Position numbers and translations under genes: made by a program
Assembly: GCA_963576735.1 (NCBI GenBank)
Contig: OY755191.1
Coordinates: 9,639,608 to 9,703,607 of the forward strand
Direction: 5' to 3'
DNA length: 64,000 nt
Source: Bedellia somnulentella
Lineage: Eukaryota > Arthropoda > Insecta > Lepidoptera > Bedelliidae
Shown here: positions 22,541 to 33,918 of the stretch, in pieces
Layout of the letters: each line of letters opens with the position of its first letter
How positions within the stretch are numbered: the first letter of the stretch is position 1
The notes under the pieces: generated by a model
What the model was told of the DNA's origin: nothing
Databases searched by the model: none
What the model saw: the letters and a program-made list of their open reading frames with translations, nothing else

Positions 22541-24006
22541 GTATAAGTATTGATTTATTGTGATGAAGTATTTTTTTAACTACTAATACTACTATTAAAA
22601 AAGCCATTGGAGTACTAGAAATGGCCCGTACATACAAATGTATAAAATTAACTAAATCATCCAATATTTTTTAGAGTCATCGTTAATGTTTAAAAGTTGG
22701 TTATGGGTTAAAATAAGTTGGAGTAAAATAAATCACTAAGTATTTTATTTTTATTTTAAAACAACATTCATATTTTTAGGACTTATCTATTTCTTTTATC
22801 TAATGTTTGTAAGTGATTGAGTGCTTAAATACATTTCAGTTAAGCAGGTAAAAGCTCTTAGGAACGTTGCTTTCGAAAAGACTTTTCCTCCAACCTATTT
22901 ATTCAAACAGTAGTAAATTGAAGCCAAGATTGTTATCCAGTCCTTAACAATGCAAAGTAGTGAAGTGGGGTGCTAAAGATCCTAACTAGGAGATCGTGTT
23001 ATATCAGCTGAATGCAATGTTAACATTGAGGACAACCGTATTCATGGAAAGGTTGATACCGACTGACGATAACATCAGTTCGTGTCCGCTTTCGAATATT
23101 TTAAAACTACCCTCTTATTAGACGCAAGCTTACTTTATGCTTATCTGATTAGTTCAGCGTTGTTTTTGGATTTAGTTTGTTTGTTTTTTGAAGCGAAGGT
23201 TTTATAACATTTGTTTTTTGTGTTACAGGTAATGATTTTTGCTTTGATACGAGTCGGAGTTTGAACAGTGCGTAAATAAATTGTTTGTAAATTCCAGTTA
23301 CACAATATTGGGGAAAAACTATGTTCAGGCAAGGACATCTATCTGCGGGTTTAACAAAATGATGAATACACCTTCATGCTCATGATCTTAGTCACTTTTA
23401 CTTTCTTAATCTAAACTATTAACTATCCAACGTTCAGAATGTTTGTTACATTAATATAGGCACAAAATTTACTCCAACTTCCTTGTCCACCAGCCATGAT
23501 TACACATTGAATTTATGCTCAAAATTCAAACCATTCACATCACTGCTTAATATTCAAAAGGCCAACTCAAAGTTCTATGAAAGAGTCCGAATAACAGCAA
23601 CGCCAATTTTTATTTGAGCTCAAATCGTTTTCGATCGTCCCACTCCATTGTTATTGCCAAAATGCGAGGCCACGTGACTCGTAATACAAATAATATGTAC
23701 GCACGTGATGTTTCATCTATCAATGGATAGTTGGCTTATCTGATATAAATATAAATAGAGACTGCTTCGTTGAAACCGTAGATCTCCATCTTTAATGAAG
23801 ATTTCTTACATAATGAAGAATTCACTAATCGGGCATAAATACATATTATATGGGTCTGATTTCGACCCACAATTGAAGGATCTATTATACTTTTATTATC
23901 AGTAGGATATTGAGAATAGCACCAGTGGTTTATTTGAACTACTGATGCTGAACTGTCTTTTGTTCTGGTTTAATTTTAAACTGATTTCTTATTCTTCATT
24001 TTCTAT
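22541..24006. other. Spacer, no gene seen
   Basis: No gene or recognised repeat. Short frames near 23141-23338 lack support. Confidence 0.4.
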
Positions 24007-24258
24007 GCCGTGTAGTGCCGGCTTAGAATGTCGCTACCCTTTTCTACCCACGGGTGATGTAAGAGGCGACTAAGGGTATTGGGGCTTTTTATTGGATTTT
24101 TGGGCGATGCGGTTGGAGACCCATCACCAAAATCCTTTATTTTTACCATCTTTTCCCCACTCAACTTCCAAAAGTGGCTGAGGAATTTATAATTTCTTAG
24201 CTCTGGCTACCCCTTCTAGGGAAATATAGCCGTGAGTATATGTATGTATGTATGTATG
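24007..24258 (+). repeat. SINE-A, near complete
   Basis: GCCGTGTAGTGCCGGCTTAG through AGCCGTGAGTATATGTATG and four TATG units. Confidence 0.9.
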
Positions 24259-24292
24259 TGATTTCTTAAATAAACAGCTAGATTTCGGATCA

Positions 24293-24753
24293 ATGAGAAC
24301 ATAATCATAATCATAATCATAAGGTCCCTCAGAAAAATTTGTAATGTTAGATTATGTGACCGAGTGAGAAATAGTGTTATTCGTGAAAAGTGTGGTGTGA
24401 AAGATGATATTGTAAGAAAGATAGAAAAAGGAATGTTGAGGTGGTTTGGGCACATAGAGAGGATGGATGATAGAAAATTGGTAAAAGGGATCTATAGAGC
24501 TAGTGTGGATGGTAATGTTAGTAGAGGACGACCACGGAGAACACACTTGGACCAAATTGAGAGTGTGCTCAAAAAGGCTGGCGTCCGAAGTATGAAGAAT
24601 AAAAGAGCATGTATGAAAAGATTGATGGATGTAAACGAAGCTAGAGAGGTTTGTCAGAATCGTGCGAAGTGGCGATCAATAGTCTCTGCCTACCCCAATG
24701 GGAACTAATGGCGTGAGTATATGTATGTATGTATGTATGTATGAGAACATAAT
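24293..24753 (+). mobile_element. RTE-clade insertion, best copy, with TSD
   Basis: ATGAGAACATAAT at 24293-24305 and 24741-24753 frames a 435-bp 5'-truncated RTE end. It opens with a short (CATAAT)n patch and GGTCCCTCAGAAAA, carries an intact C-terminal frame, and ends 15 nt after the stop in (TATG)n. The very short 3' UTR with a tetranucleotide tail is typical of the RTE clade. Confidence 0.92.
24364..24708 (+). CDS. RTE retrotransposon ORF, C-terminal 114 codons
   Basis: Partial ORF, 5'-truncated. The frame carries the conserved end of RTE-clade RT proteins after the polymerase core: KGMLRWFGHIERMDD (residues about 23-37), VSRGRPRRTHLDQI (about 56-69), NKRACMKRLMDV (about 83-94) and AKWRSIVSAYPNGN at the end. 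No RT or endonuclease catalytic residues remain, so it cannot act alone. Frame integrity plus the perfect TSD indicate a recent insertion. About a dozen other copies of this end in the window are shorter or broken. Confidence 0.85.
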   Translation: MRNSVIREKCGVKDDIVRKIEKGMLRWFGHIERMDDRKLVKGIYRASVDGNVSRGRPRRTHLDQIESVLKKAGVRSMKNKRACMKRLMDVNEAREVCQNRAKWRSIVSAYPNGN

Positions 24754-24976
24754 TCTCATGTTTATTTCTAAAGGCTTTTCGTCGAACAGAACCCATTTAA
24801 AAAAATACTTCAAGTGAGTGTTGACTTTAACGCAATTTCAATCGTAAATTTTGTACGACTATTCCAATGGTATGATCTTGTAGTAGGCTCTTCTTCGATA
24901 CAAAACAACTCAATGACGGAATCGTATGAATATATCATTGGATATGGTTTTTGTTGTGTAGGGAAAGTTTTTATGA

Positions 24977-25242
24977 CAAAAAAATAAACATACATATACA
25001 TATACTCACGGCTATATTTCCCTAGAAGGGGTAGCCAGAGCTAAGGAATTATAAATTCCTCAGCCACTTTTGGAAGTTGAGTGGGGAAAAGATGGTAGAA
25101 ATAAAGGTTTCTGGTGATGGGTCTCCAACCGCATCGCCCAAAAACCAATAAAAAGCCCCAATACCCTTAGTCGCCTCTTACGACACCCGTGGGTAGAGAG
25201 GGGTAGCGACATTCAAAGCCGGCACTACACGGCAAAAAAATA
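24977..25242 (-). mobile_element. SINE-A insertion with target-site duplication
   Basis: CAAAAAAATA at 24977-24986 and 25233-25242 frames a complete SINE-A (minus). It resembles the 24007 copy closely, including GGGTAGCGACATTC against GTCGCTACCC. Confidence 0.9.
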
Positions 25243-25299
25243 TGTAAAGGAAATATTTAAACATAAACGTAAGAGAAGCCTGCAAATAAATGGTATTAC

Positions 25300-25605
25300 A
25301 TACCTACATATACTCACGGCCATAAATCCCAAAAAGGGGTAGCCAGAGCTTAAGAGCTGGAAACTCCTCAGCCATTTGGAAGATGGTAGAAATAATGTAT
25401 CGTTGGTGATGGGTCTCCAATCGCGTCGCCCAAAAATGCCCTATACCCTTACGACCGATTTCTGAATTGAGTATTCCAGCTGAGAACAACTTAAGTATCG
25501 TTTTGTCGCATTGAAATCTTAACAACTGAATGAGACAAAACGATACTTAAGTCGTTCTCAGCTTGAATACTCAATTCAGAAATTGGGCGTTAGTCGCCTC
25601 TACAA
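25300..25605 (-). repeat. SINE-A split by a MITE
   Basis: Tail ATACTCACGGCCATAAATCC at the left. The body runs to CCCTATACCCTTA (25451), is interrupted by the MITE, and resumes as TTAGTCGCCTCTAC (25590 on). The head is lost. Confidence 0.88.
25452..25589. mobile_element. 138-bp foldback MITE, TTA target duplication
   Basis: Near-perfect inverted repeat with arms of about 55 bp (CGACCGATTTCTGAATTGAG... against its complement ...AATTGGGCG) around a 25-nt centre. TTA lies on both sides (25449-25451, 25590-25592). A 3-bp TTA duplication is characteristic of PIF/Harbinger-type transposition. There is no coding capacity, so a transposase would act in trans. Confidence 0.9.
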
Positions 25606-27159
25606 ATAAATGTTATTAGTATCACAAAAACTAAAGAATAATAGTTTACTGAGACAGCTAATGTATCAAGTTATATTTATTATAAGAAACAATGCTGCTA
25701 TCTTTCACTGGCTCCCAAACTTTCCGTTTGATTACACTGAGATGTGCGGAGCCCTAGATATTAGTTTTTTTGTTACGCATTATCAACTGCAACGGTTCTC
25801 AAACTAACTGACGTTTTATTATTTTTTAATATAATTGGAAATAAACTTGTTTGCCTATTCGTCAACTATATATACAATACATACATGTATATAGTCCGCC
25901 GCTGGACTCACATGAACATTAATATAAGCGTTTCGACAACTACCTATATATAGTATATTACACACATTATATGGAAACATATGTGTATACCTTTTTTGAA
26001 AAATAATTGCGTTTGATTTATTTTTTGTATAAATTTAATTATTACGCATTAAATTTCCTAAATATGGACTTTTATACTTTGATAAATAGTTGTTTCTTAT
26101 AAATAAATACAATAGAAAACACTATCGCACGTCAAAAAAGTTTTTTTTGCATAAATACAGTTTAACAATAGCAAAAGTGCAATTAGCGGTATTAATATTT
26201 ATTCTTATTCAGTCATCCTTTAAATTGCTATTACACCCCTTAATTGCCTTACGTATAATTAGGACTAAACCTTTACGTAGAATAAAATGAGCCACATTTG
26301 ATTAAGCTATAAAAATGACGCCTTATAAAATTCTTTTTTATGGCAATCACAGTTTAGGAACCCGAGAGATTTATCAACGGAAACTACAGTAGCCAGGTTC
26401 AATCAATCGAAAAGGGCCATTCCTCTAAGGGCGTGCTAACTACCCTCTTTCCCTCTCTCGATTTATTAACCATAAAAGTCTGGGGAAGCAAATATTCGAT
26501 TCATTTGCCAATAATGAGAGTGCGGCTCATAAATATTGAGTGCTCTATTTGGTGATTTAAAATGTAATTTAGATTTGCAATTTATGGCTTACATACAAAG
26601 TTAGACGATTGATGCGGTTAGAAAGTTATGAGTATTTCAATAAATTTAATTTTCGTAATGAGAATGTGTGGGTATCGATTTATATTCATTTAATTTGTTT
26701 CCCTATATTGATATATATTTAATTTATATTTACCAGTACATTTTACTTCGATTTGACATGATAATTATTTCTGAATTGCTTTTAGAAATCTTTGCCACTG
26801 CGTCGACAAAAACTTTTTTTTAGATTATTTAGTCCATCATATTTCGACAACAATGCAAATTGCGATTGAAATGAATTGAGCTGAGTGAGTTAGGCAAACC
26901 TCAGTGTTCTTACTATCTGTGCAGTCGGTCTTAAGTTTTTAGCCATGTTCTTAATAAGACACCCTTAAATTTTTCTATCGACTTTAATGGGAAAGTAGTT
27001 TTTCGATGATCATTCCTCAATAAAAATAAATTTAAGGAAACTTTTGTAATTGGAATAGATAGTAGTACCACTTACCAGTGTATTTGGAGGACGGCGTTTA
27101 CTGCTGCGACACAGTTTTCTAACTAATGCAGTGGTATTCGTGCGCATTTGGTTATAAAC
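25606..27159. other. AT-rich spacer
   Basis: No gene. 26350-26470 is a somewhat GC-richer patch without an open frame. Confidence 0.4.
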
Positions 27160-27374
27160 TATTGTATTACATACATACATACATACATATTCTCACGCCG
27201 TTAGTTCCCATTGGGGTAGGCAGAGACTATCGATCGCCACTTTGTACGATCCTGGCAAACCTCTCTGGCTTCGTTTACATCCATCAATCTTTTCATACAT
27301 GCTCTTTTATTCTTCATACTGCGGACACCTGCTTTTTTGAGCACATTTTCTATTTGATCCAAATTATTGTATTA
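27160..27374 (-). mobile_element. RTE 3' fragment with target-site duplication
   Basis: TATTGTATTA at 27160-27169 and 27365-27374 frames a 195-bp minus-strand RTE end: (CATA)n, TCTCACGCCG, then antisense of VSAYPNGN back to TTTGATCC. Confidence 0.9.
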
Positions 27375-27827
27375 TTCCAATAAATATGTTTTTTTTTCAA
27401 TAGTAAGCTCGTCCACGACATGCGATACCTTACGAAAATTAGCAATGACTACTTGATCACTGAGCCAAATTTGCGTAAAATCGGTCTTGACGTTCCAGAG
27501 TAGTTCGATCATAAATAAGTGGTCTACCCGCGTATAAGAGATTATGTTTTAAATTCAACATACAAAGTCATGAAAACATAAAAATTAGTCTAATTTAGTT
27601 GGTTGTAGAGGAGAATAGTAATTTGGATGCAATAATGTTTCCACATACAATTCTGTGGTCGTTATGTAGATTTACTTTTCTTGGAGCGTTACGTCCGAAA
27701 AACCGCGCATCAACTAACAGCCCAAACTCATTTCCGATGCGACCCATTTAAAAACATATATTTATTAATTTTATCACTAAATTGGGGATATCTATACCCC
27801 CATATATTATAGCAGCATTGTTTCCTG
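27375..27827. other. Spacer, no gene seen
   Basis: Nothing recognisable. Confidence 0.4.
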
Positions 27828-28012
27828 CATACATATACTCACGGCCATAAATCCCAAAAAGGGGTAGCCAGAACTTCAGAGCTCGAAACTCCTCAGCCAC
27901 ATTTGGATGTTGATAGGGGGACAAGATGATAGAAATAAAAGTATCGTTTGTTATGATTCTTTAACATCATCGCCCGTGGATAGTAAGGGGTAGTGACATT
28001 CTAAGCCGCTAC
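27828..28012 (-). repeat. SINE-A, diverged, with internal deletion
   Basis: ATACTCACGGCCATAAATCCC tail end, CATCGCCCGTGGATAG junction showing loss of the AAAAATCCC...TACGACACC part, and GACATTCTAAGCCG near the head. It belongs to the subtype with GGCCATAAATCCCAAAAAGG. Confidence 0.8.
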
Positions 28013-28528
28013 CCAACAATTGTTTCCTAATATGCCTATACTCACGAATATGAGTTCAAAGCCGACTTTCTAAACCTTCTTCATATTTTACTATTCCGAA
28101 TAAAAAAACGAAATCCTACAAAACTACAGTTTGGGCTATAATTAAATTCATTATTTTATGCTTCTAAACTTTTCTAACCTGTCAAATGCACACAGATGTG
28201 AATGTCTATATAAAATTGCACTCCTGTCACTATTTGTTTCCTTCGTTAGTCTTAGGGTATATTGTGTAATTCAGTAAAAAAATAGGGTACGACCCTAACG
28301 TATTTATCCTACAAATTACAGATGTCATGTTCACATTGATAACCCCGTGGGTTTTGATGGTTTCACATCAAAAATACGTCATATGACTTACGTCTCTGGA
28401 TTATGGCTCAATATATGAAAACGAAGCTAGAGAGGTTTGCAGGGACGAACTTTATTTCTAAGTATGTATGTACAAGTGAGGGGTATAAAAGCAAACATCT
28501 CATGCTTCCCTTGTATTCATTTTTCTTC
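28013..28528. other. Spacer with a tiny RTE scrap
   Basis: 28418-28446 (AACGAAGCTAGAGAGGTTTG) matches the RTE EAREVC codons. The rest is unrecognised. Confidence 0.4.
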
Positions 28529-28807
28529 TCACACATCATACATACATACATATACTCACGGCTATAATTCCCTAGAAGGGGTAGCCAGAGCTAAGGAATA
28601 AGAAATTCCTCAGCCACTTTTGGAAAGTTGAGTGGGGAAAAGATGGTGTAATAAAGGTTGTTGGTGATGGGTCTCCAACCGCATCGCCCAATGTTCCCTC
28701 AAAACCCCAATACCGTTAGTCGCCTCTTACGTACACCCACCGGTAGAAATGGGGTTGCGCTATTCCAAGCCGGCGCTACACAGCTTACTATATAATCACA
28801 CATCATA
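28529..28807 (-). mobile_element. SINE-A insertion with target-site duplication
   Basis: TCACACATCATA at 28529-28540 and 28796-28807. The SINE runs from the (CATA)n tail to CGCTACACAGC at 28784, with 11 extra nt before the right duplication. It belongs to the ACCGGTAGAAATGGGG subtype. Confidence 0.9.
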
Positions 28808-29459
28808 ATTATAATTTAATTTCGTAACAGTTGAATATTAATTACTTTGCACTAAAGAGTACAAACATTGGCTATTGAATTAACATACTTTGTATATTTT
28901 TTTGTCAATGAACAAGAAACCACCTTTAACATTGTAAGCATTGTTTAAATTCACGACTCAATCAATGTCTCTTAGCATCTTAACCAGTGCTTTTCCCATT
29001 GAGCCAAAGTTATAAAATATATCGAGAATAGTATAATAATGAAGTGAAAGTATTTCTACTAAACAATGTAACCGTACGGGAATATTCCATTAAGATAAAC
29101 GAAGGCGATAAAAAGAGGAGATTTACAACTAAAACGGCTGGAGTTGGCTTCGTGTGGTTAGAATTTGTTTTATTTATACCTAATATTTATACGGAGCGAA
29201 TGCTGTTGAGGTTTTTCGGATAATATACGTTTCATTGGTTTCATAATTTTGTAACTGACTCACGACTCACTGGAGATTACAACTTTATATTTGTGCTGCT
29301 ATTTATGTCTCGAGTACTGGCCTCTGAATAAACCATATTTAAAAAGTATTTACTTCATTTTATAAATGGTGCTGCTTGGTTTTAGATAATGCTATTTATT
29401 TGTATACTTGTAAAGAGAGTAGCGTCGTATGTAAAATTGTATTTCTTAATTGTTTCCCA
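28808..29459. other. Spacer, no gene seen
   Basis: Nothing recognisable. Confidence 0.4.
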
Positions 29460-29705
29460 GCGTTTGTTGCCGATTGGATAAGTGATTAGTTTCTCGGTCC
29501 GGAGGTTACGGGTTCGATCCCCGCTAAGAGCAACATTTATGTGATGAGCATAAATGACTGATTCTTAGTCTTGGATGTTATTTATATATGTTATAAAATA
29601 TTAGAGATATCGTTGAGTAAGTACTCCATAATACAAGTTTAACTTAGTTTGGGGCTAACTTGATCTGTGTATAATGTGTCCGTATGTATTTATTTATTTA
29701 ATCAC
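29460..29705 (+). repeat. SINE-D, tRNA-derived
   Basis: TTGCCGATTGGATAAGTGA contains a weak A box and GTTACGGGTTCGATCCCCGC a strong B box. The body is ATGATGAGCATAAATGACTG...AACTTGATCTGTGTATAATG, ending in a (TATT)n tail. A decayed relative lies at 3850-4085. Confidence 0.75.
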
Positions 29706-30114
29706 CTTGTAAAGATAAACTCCTTCAAAGAGGAAAAGTTAAGAAAGAGATTCTGATTTATCTAAGTCAGTTTATAATACCTTTTGAAAAGCCACATATT
29801 TCTTAATACAATAGAGAGAATACATTATTCTGTGAAACCAAAATGCGGCGACTAACCAGAAACAAGCGGGTTGGTAAATCAATATACGTTAGCATTATAT
29901 TCCTGGCACTATATTAAAATTATTTTCCACCTATAAAGCCTTATGACTACCACCTAGATGAACTTTATATTCGTTTTATAACAAATACACCGCGAAATTG
30001 CATAAGCACGGTTCATGGCAGTTTTCTTACGAGCGAAGCAGTCACTGAATTGTAAGGTTGCCGCAATAAATTGCTTTCTTTTTCATTGCACGGATTTTAT
30101 TGAGAATTTATTAA
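29706..30114. other. Spacer, no gene seen
   Basis: Nothing recognisable. Confidence 0.4.
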
Positions 30115-30205
30115 TACATACATATACTCACGGCCATAAATCCCAAAAAGGGGTAGCCAGAGCTTTAGAGCTAGACACTACTCAGCCACATTTTGAAGTT
30201 GATAA
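30115..30205 (-). repeat. SINE-A, 3' third
   Basis: ACATATACTCACGGCCATAA to CAGCCACATTTTGAAGTTGA; 5'-truncated. Confidence 0.8.
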
Positions 30206-30347
30206 TGGATGGAATTTATTAATGTTTTGTCATATGGTGATGGCAAAGTATAGCACTATACTATCACATTCTGTAAGTTTTTCTTGTGGTTATGAATAAA
30301 GTTTTATATTGTAATAGTTGTAGAATGCGGCTAACAAGCTCATTTTT

Positions 30348-30868
30348 AACCGACTTCAAAAAAAGGAGTGTTCTCAATTCGACCGTACGTTTTTTTTATG
30401 TTTGTTCGCCGATTACTTCGCCATTTATGAACCGATTTTGATTATTATTTTTTTATTCGAAAGAAGATACTCCCGGATTGGTACCATGATGAGGATATCA
30501 GGGTCTGATGATGTGATCCTGGAGAAATCGAGGGGAACCCTCAAATTTTATAGGCAAATGTACCGCGTTTTACATATTGTACGTTTTACATAATGCTACT
30601 GAAAATCATATTGTTATGCTGCTGAGCTGATGATTGAAGGTGTGGGTCCTCAATCAATAGGAGTTAGGAAACAGTTCTTTCAATATTCTATATAGATTTA
30701 TACTCCTCTTTGTAGCTTTTATAATATAATTATAAAAACATTATTTGGGATCATAAAGTAAATCCATAGTAAAGTTAGTAAGTTAGTAACATCGAGATAC
30801 TTAAATTATGTTAGTCTAAACTTAGATTTAATAAATATAAGAGTTAAAAATAAACTATGAAGTCGGTT
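30348..30868. mobile_element. 0.5-kb element with AACCGACTTC inverted ends
   Basis: Starts AACCGACTTCAAAAAAAGGA and ends TATGAAGTCGGTT, giving 10-bp perfect terminal inverted repeats. The interior keeps TTCGCCGATTACTTCGCC, TTTATGAACCGATTTTGAT and a run toward GAAAGAAGATAC. I recall this as a common lepidopteran repeat family. There is no coding capacity. The transposon superfamily cannot be judged from this copy. Confidence 0.75.
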
Positions 30869-30997
30869 TTCTTTTTGTTAAAAAATATTTTTTATTTTTG
30901 ATTACTATTATACCATATTTTACCTCTGTCTCTGATTACAAAAATGACAAATCTAATTGTAGATTTTGAAGCTAGATCCTCTTGTGGAATTTTTGTT

Positions 30998-31520
30998 GTA
31001 CATACATACATATACTCACGCCATTATTTTCCATTGGGGTAGGCAGAGGCTATTGATCGCTCGCTACTTTGTACGATCCTGGCAAACCTCTCGAACTTCG
31101 TTTACATCCATCAATATTTTCATACATGCTCTTTTATTCTTCATACTTCGGACGCCGGCCTTTTTGAGCACACACTCTATTTGGTCCAGGTGTGTCCTTC
31201 ATTGTCGTCCTCTACTTACATTACCTTCCACAATGGCTCTATAGATCTCTTTCACCAATTTACTGTCATTCATCCTCTCTATGTGACCAAACCATCTCAA
31301 CATTCCTATTTCTATCTTTTTTATTTATAATAACATATTTAACGCTGCACCTTTCACGAATCACGTCATTTCTCACACGATCACATAACCTTACATTACA
31401 AACTTTTCTGAGGGACCTCATCTCTACTGCATTCACTCTCACTCATATATACCTATATAGAGTAGAGTGAATGCAGCAGAGATGAGGTCCCTCAGAAAAG
31501 TTTGTAATGTAAGGTTAGTA
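30998..31520 (-). mobile_element. RTE 3' end with inverted 5' segment
   Basis: A minus-strand RTE end (31000-31440), one of the longest here, reaches GACCTCATCTCTACTGCATT. Immediately after it, 31461-31520 repeats the same 5' segment in opposite orientation (GAATGCAGCAGAGATGAGGT...). The two arms (about 31386-31440 and 31461-31515) form a 55-bp near-perfect palindrome. Confidence 0.85.
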
Positions 31521-31555
31521 AGTAATGTAAGGTTAATGTATATATTTTAGTGTAT

Positions 31556-31762
31556 ATTTTACGACTTAGAATATTACTATCCCTTTCTACCTATCGATGT
31601 CGTAAGAGGCGACTAAGGCTTTTTAAGTGGTTTTTGGGCTATGGGGTTGGAGATCCATCACCAACGATACTTTAATTCTATCTTCTGTCTATGAAGCTCT
31701 ATCTAGCTCTGAAGCTCTTGCTACCCCTCTTTGGGATTTATGGCCGTGAGTATATGTATGTT
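31556..31762 (+). repeat. SINE-A, diverged
   Basis: TTACGACTTAGAATATTACT through GGCCGTGAGTATATGTATG, with deletions in the middle (TTAAGTGG subtype). Confidence 0.8.
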
Positions 31763-31769
31763 TTTACTA

Positions 31770-31945
31770 TGTGAAAATGCGCTCAAAAAGGCAGGTGTCC
31801 GAAGCACGAAGAATAAAAGAGCATGTATGAAAAGATTGATGGATGTGAATGAAGCTAGAGAGGTTTGCCAGGATCGTACAAAGTGGCGATCGATAGTCTC
31901 TGCCTACCCCAATGGGAACTAACGGCATGAGAATATGTTTGATGT
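31770..31945 (+). repeat. RTE 3' fragment in the tail of a SINE-A
   Basis: GTGAAAATGCGCTCAAAAAGG through CCCCAATGGGAACTAACGGC. It begins a few bases after the SINE-A TATG tail and has the same orientation. Confidence 0.85.
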
Positions 31946-32333
31946 TACTATTCCATACCCACCATATACAGCATATAAGTGTATCTTCGTATTAAAATAT
32001 GCTTTAAAGCGTTACTAATAAGTATTGGACATATGTCAGGACATAACGTAATTACCATCCAAAATGATACTCCAAACTGTCACAGAAATGATTAATGGCA
32101 GTTTGTCGTGATTCGAACCATGTCCATTTTGTAGCGAGGCGATGTAATCAACTAATATCCTATATTAATTAATCTCTAAAAGCTCTCACCCTCCATTTCA
32201 TAGTTCTTCGGGTTATTAAATGGTTATTAATAGGGCTGCTTTTCGATTTTCTTTGTTTGTTATTAGATAATTGGTAGCATTTATGTTAACTGCCAAGTGT
32301 CGGTACAGTAAAGCACTAGCATGTTTCTTTCGT
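31946..32333. other. Spacer, no gene seen
   Basis: Nothing recognisable. Confidence 0.4.
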
Positions 32334-32505
32334 AGGGGCGTTTTTTAAGTTATTATACTCGTAGTACTGGTACTTGGCTGGGCAACCATCTATGCATCTT
32401 TCATTTTACCATCTATTTCCTACTTAGCTACCAAAAATGGCTTTTGAATTCCGCCGAAGCCTTGGCTACACCGTTTTAGGATTCATAGTCGTAAGGGTAT
32501 TGGTA
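32334..32505 (+). repeat. SINE-A, very old copy
   Basis: Residual order of blocks: GGGGCGTTTTTTAAG, TTTTACCATCTATTTCC, CTACCAAAAATGGCTTTTGA, TTGGCTACACCGTTTTAGGA, TCATAGTCGTAAGGGTA. Confidence 0.5.
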
Positions 32506-32619
32506 TAATCATTGTATTATCAGTTTCTAAAAGTTTTAAGTACTACAAACAAAACCAAATTTAAGCGAATAACATATTGGTTCAGTTATAATTATCACTT
32601 ATTTTTTTTTACATATTGT

Positions 32620-32808
32620 TAAAACATGTATGTAGCAACGGGTCTCTCCAGTCCACTTTTCGCCCCGTGAGAAACCATGGCGTGATGAGTGGCGAGCTAC
32701 ATCGGTTAGCCAGAGAGGTTTGCCAGGATCGTACAAAGTGGCGATCAATAGTCTCTGCCTACCCCAATGGGAAATAATGGCGTGAGTATTTGTATGTATG
32801 TAAAACAT
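32620..32808 (+). mobile_element. Chimeric retroposon with RTE 3' end
   Basis: TAAAACAT at 32620-32627 and 32801-32808 frames a 173-bp insertion. Its 3' half (about 32710-32800) is RTE (AGAGAGGTTTGCCAGGATCG to GGCGTGAGTATTTG plus TATG). Its 5' half (32628-32709, GCAACGGGTCTCTCCAGTCC...GTGGCGAGCTACATCGG) is not RTE and appears nowhere else in the window. It looks like a template-switch product or a small SINE with an RTE tail. Confidence 0.65.
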
Positions 32809-33156
32809 AATAAAATACAGCAAATTTTATTATTAAAGTGTTGGTGGGATATGCTAATGTTAATCTGATTTAATCATTTTGTATTCAAAGTTGTAATTGA
32901 TGTCGTTGCGTGATCAACTTGGAAGGAAGGGCGTTTTCTTTTTAATATTAAAAATAATCCTAATTAAATTATTTGTTACCAGAATTATGACGTACAAAAG
33001 CTGTTAAAATAATCACAATCTTTTAAAATTATTGGTTAACCCTGACTTTTCCAGGGTCATGCTTAAATACTGATCCTTTAGTTTTTTCCTCGCAAACTCA
33101 GAAAAAATATAATAATAAACTACTTTACTATATTTTGCTGAATAAAATAAACAACT
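32809..33156. other. Spacer, no gene seen
   Basis: Nothing recognisable. Confidence 0.4.
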
Positions 33157-33310
33157 GACTGTGTTGTTTCGGCTTAAAATAGCACAACGCCATTTGCTCT
33201 CATGGGTGTTGTACGAGGCGGCTTAAGGCAATCTGGTTGGACAACATCACCAACAACCTTTATTTACCAATCTTTCCAATTAACACCTTCCAAAATTAAC
33301 TGTGTATATT
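33157..33310 (+). repeat. SINE-A, old 5' part
   Basis: CTGTGTTGTTTCGGCTTAAA head, TGGGTGTTGTACGAGGCGGC, ATCACCAACAACCTTTATTT; decayed, with the tail lost. Confidence 0.6.
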
Positions 33311-33918
33311 ATTAGACTTTATCTTTAATTGGTAAAATCTGAATGCTATAGTGCTACTACTACCCAATTTGGGACATATAGCCGTATTAAACTGCTGTTA
33401 AGCTTGTCAAGAACAAAATGGTAACCCATCAATTTACCTTCATTTGTATTAAAACAATTAGGCGCAGCAAAATAGCGAAACAGAAAATAAAACACCGTTT
33501 TGACACGAGGCAATACAGTTAAGTGCATCATGAATGATGCGAGCTTTCCGGTTGACACTTATGTAAATGGTATTAAGGTTCAATTTCGCTTATCAGACCG
33601 TGCCGTGACTGTATGCATGCCATCAATCATCTAGTTTCGCTGTATAAACTATTTGGCAAATTGTATTTGCGTTTGCACTTAGAGAGAAATTTAAATTTAC
33701 AATTTGTTTTTAACTGTATGGATGTCATGTTGTAGTTATTTAGCAATTTCACAAGGTTATTGGGAATTCAGGCATGTCTTTGTTACTATATTTGAGAGAT
33801 TGAAAAATAATTTTGGTCTAAGAAACACTATACAACATAAAAAGGTGTTGTGATTCCATTTTTATAAATTTTCGTTCGTTCAAGAGTTGAGTGTACTAAC
33901 ATTATCTATAATTCATCA
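33311..33918. other. Spacer, no gene seen
   Basis: Nothing recognisable. Confidence 0.4.
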
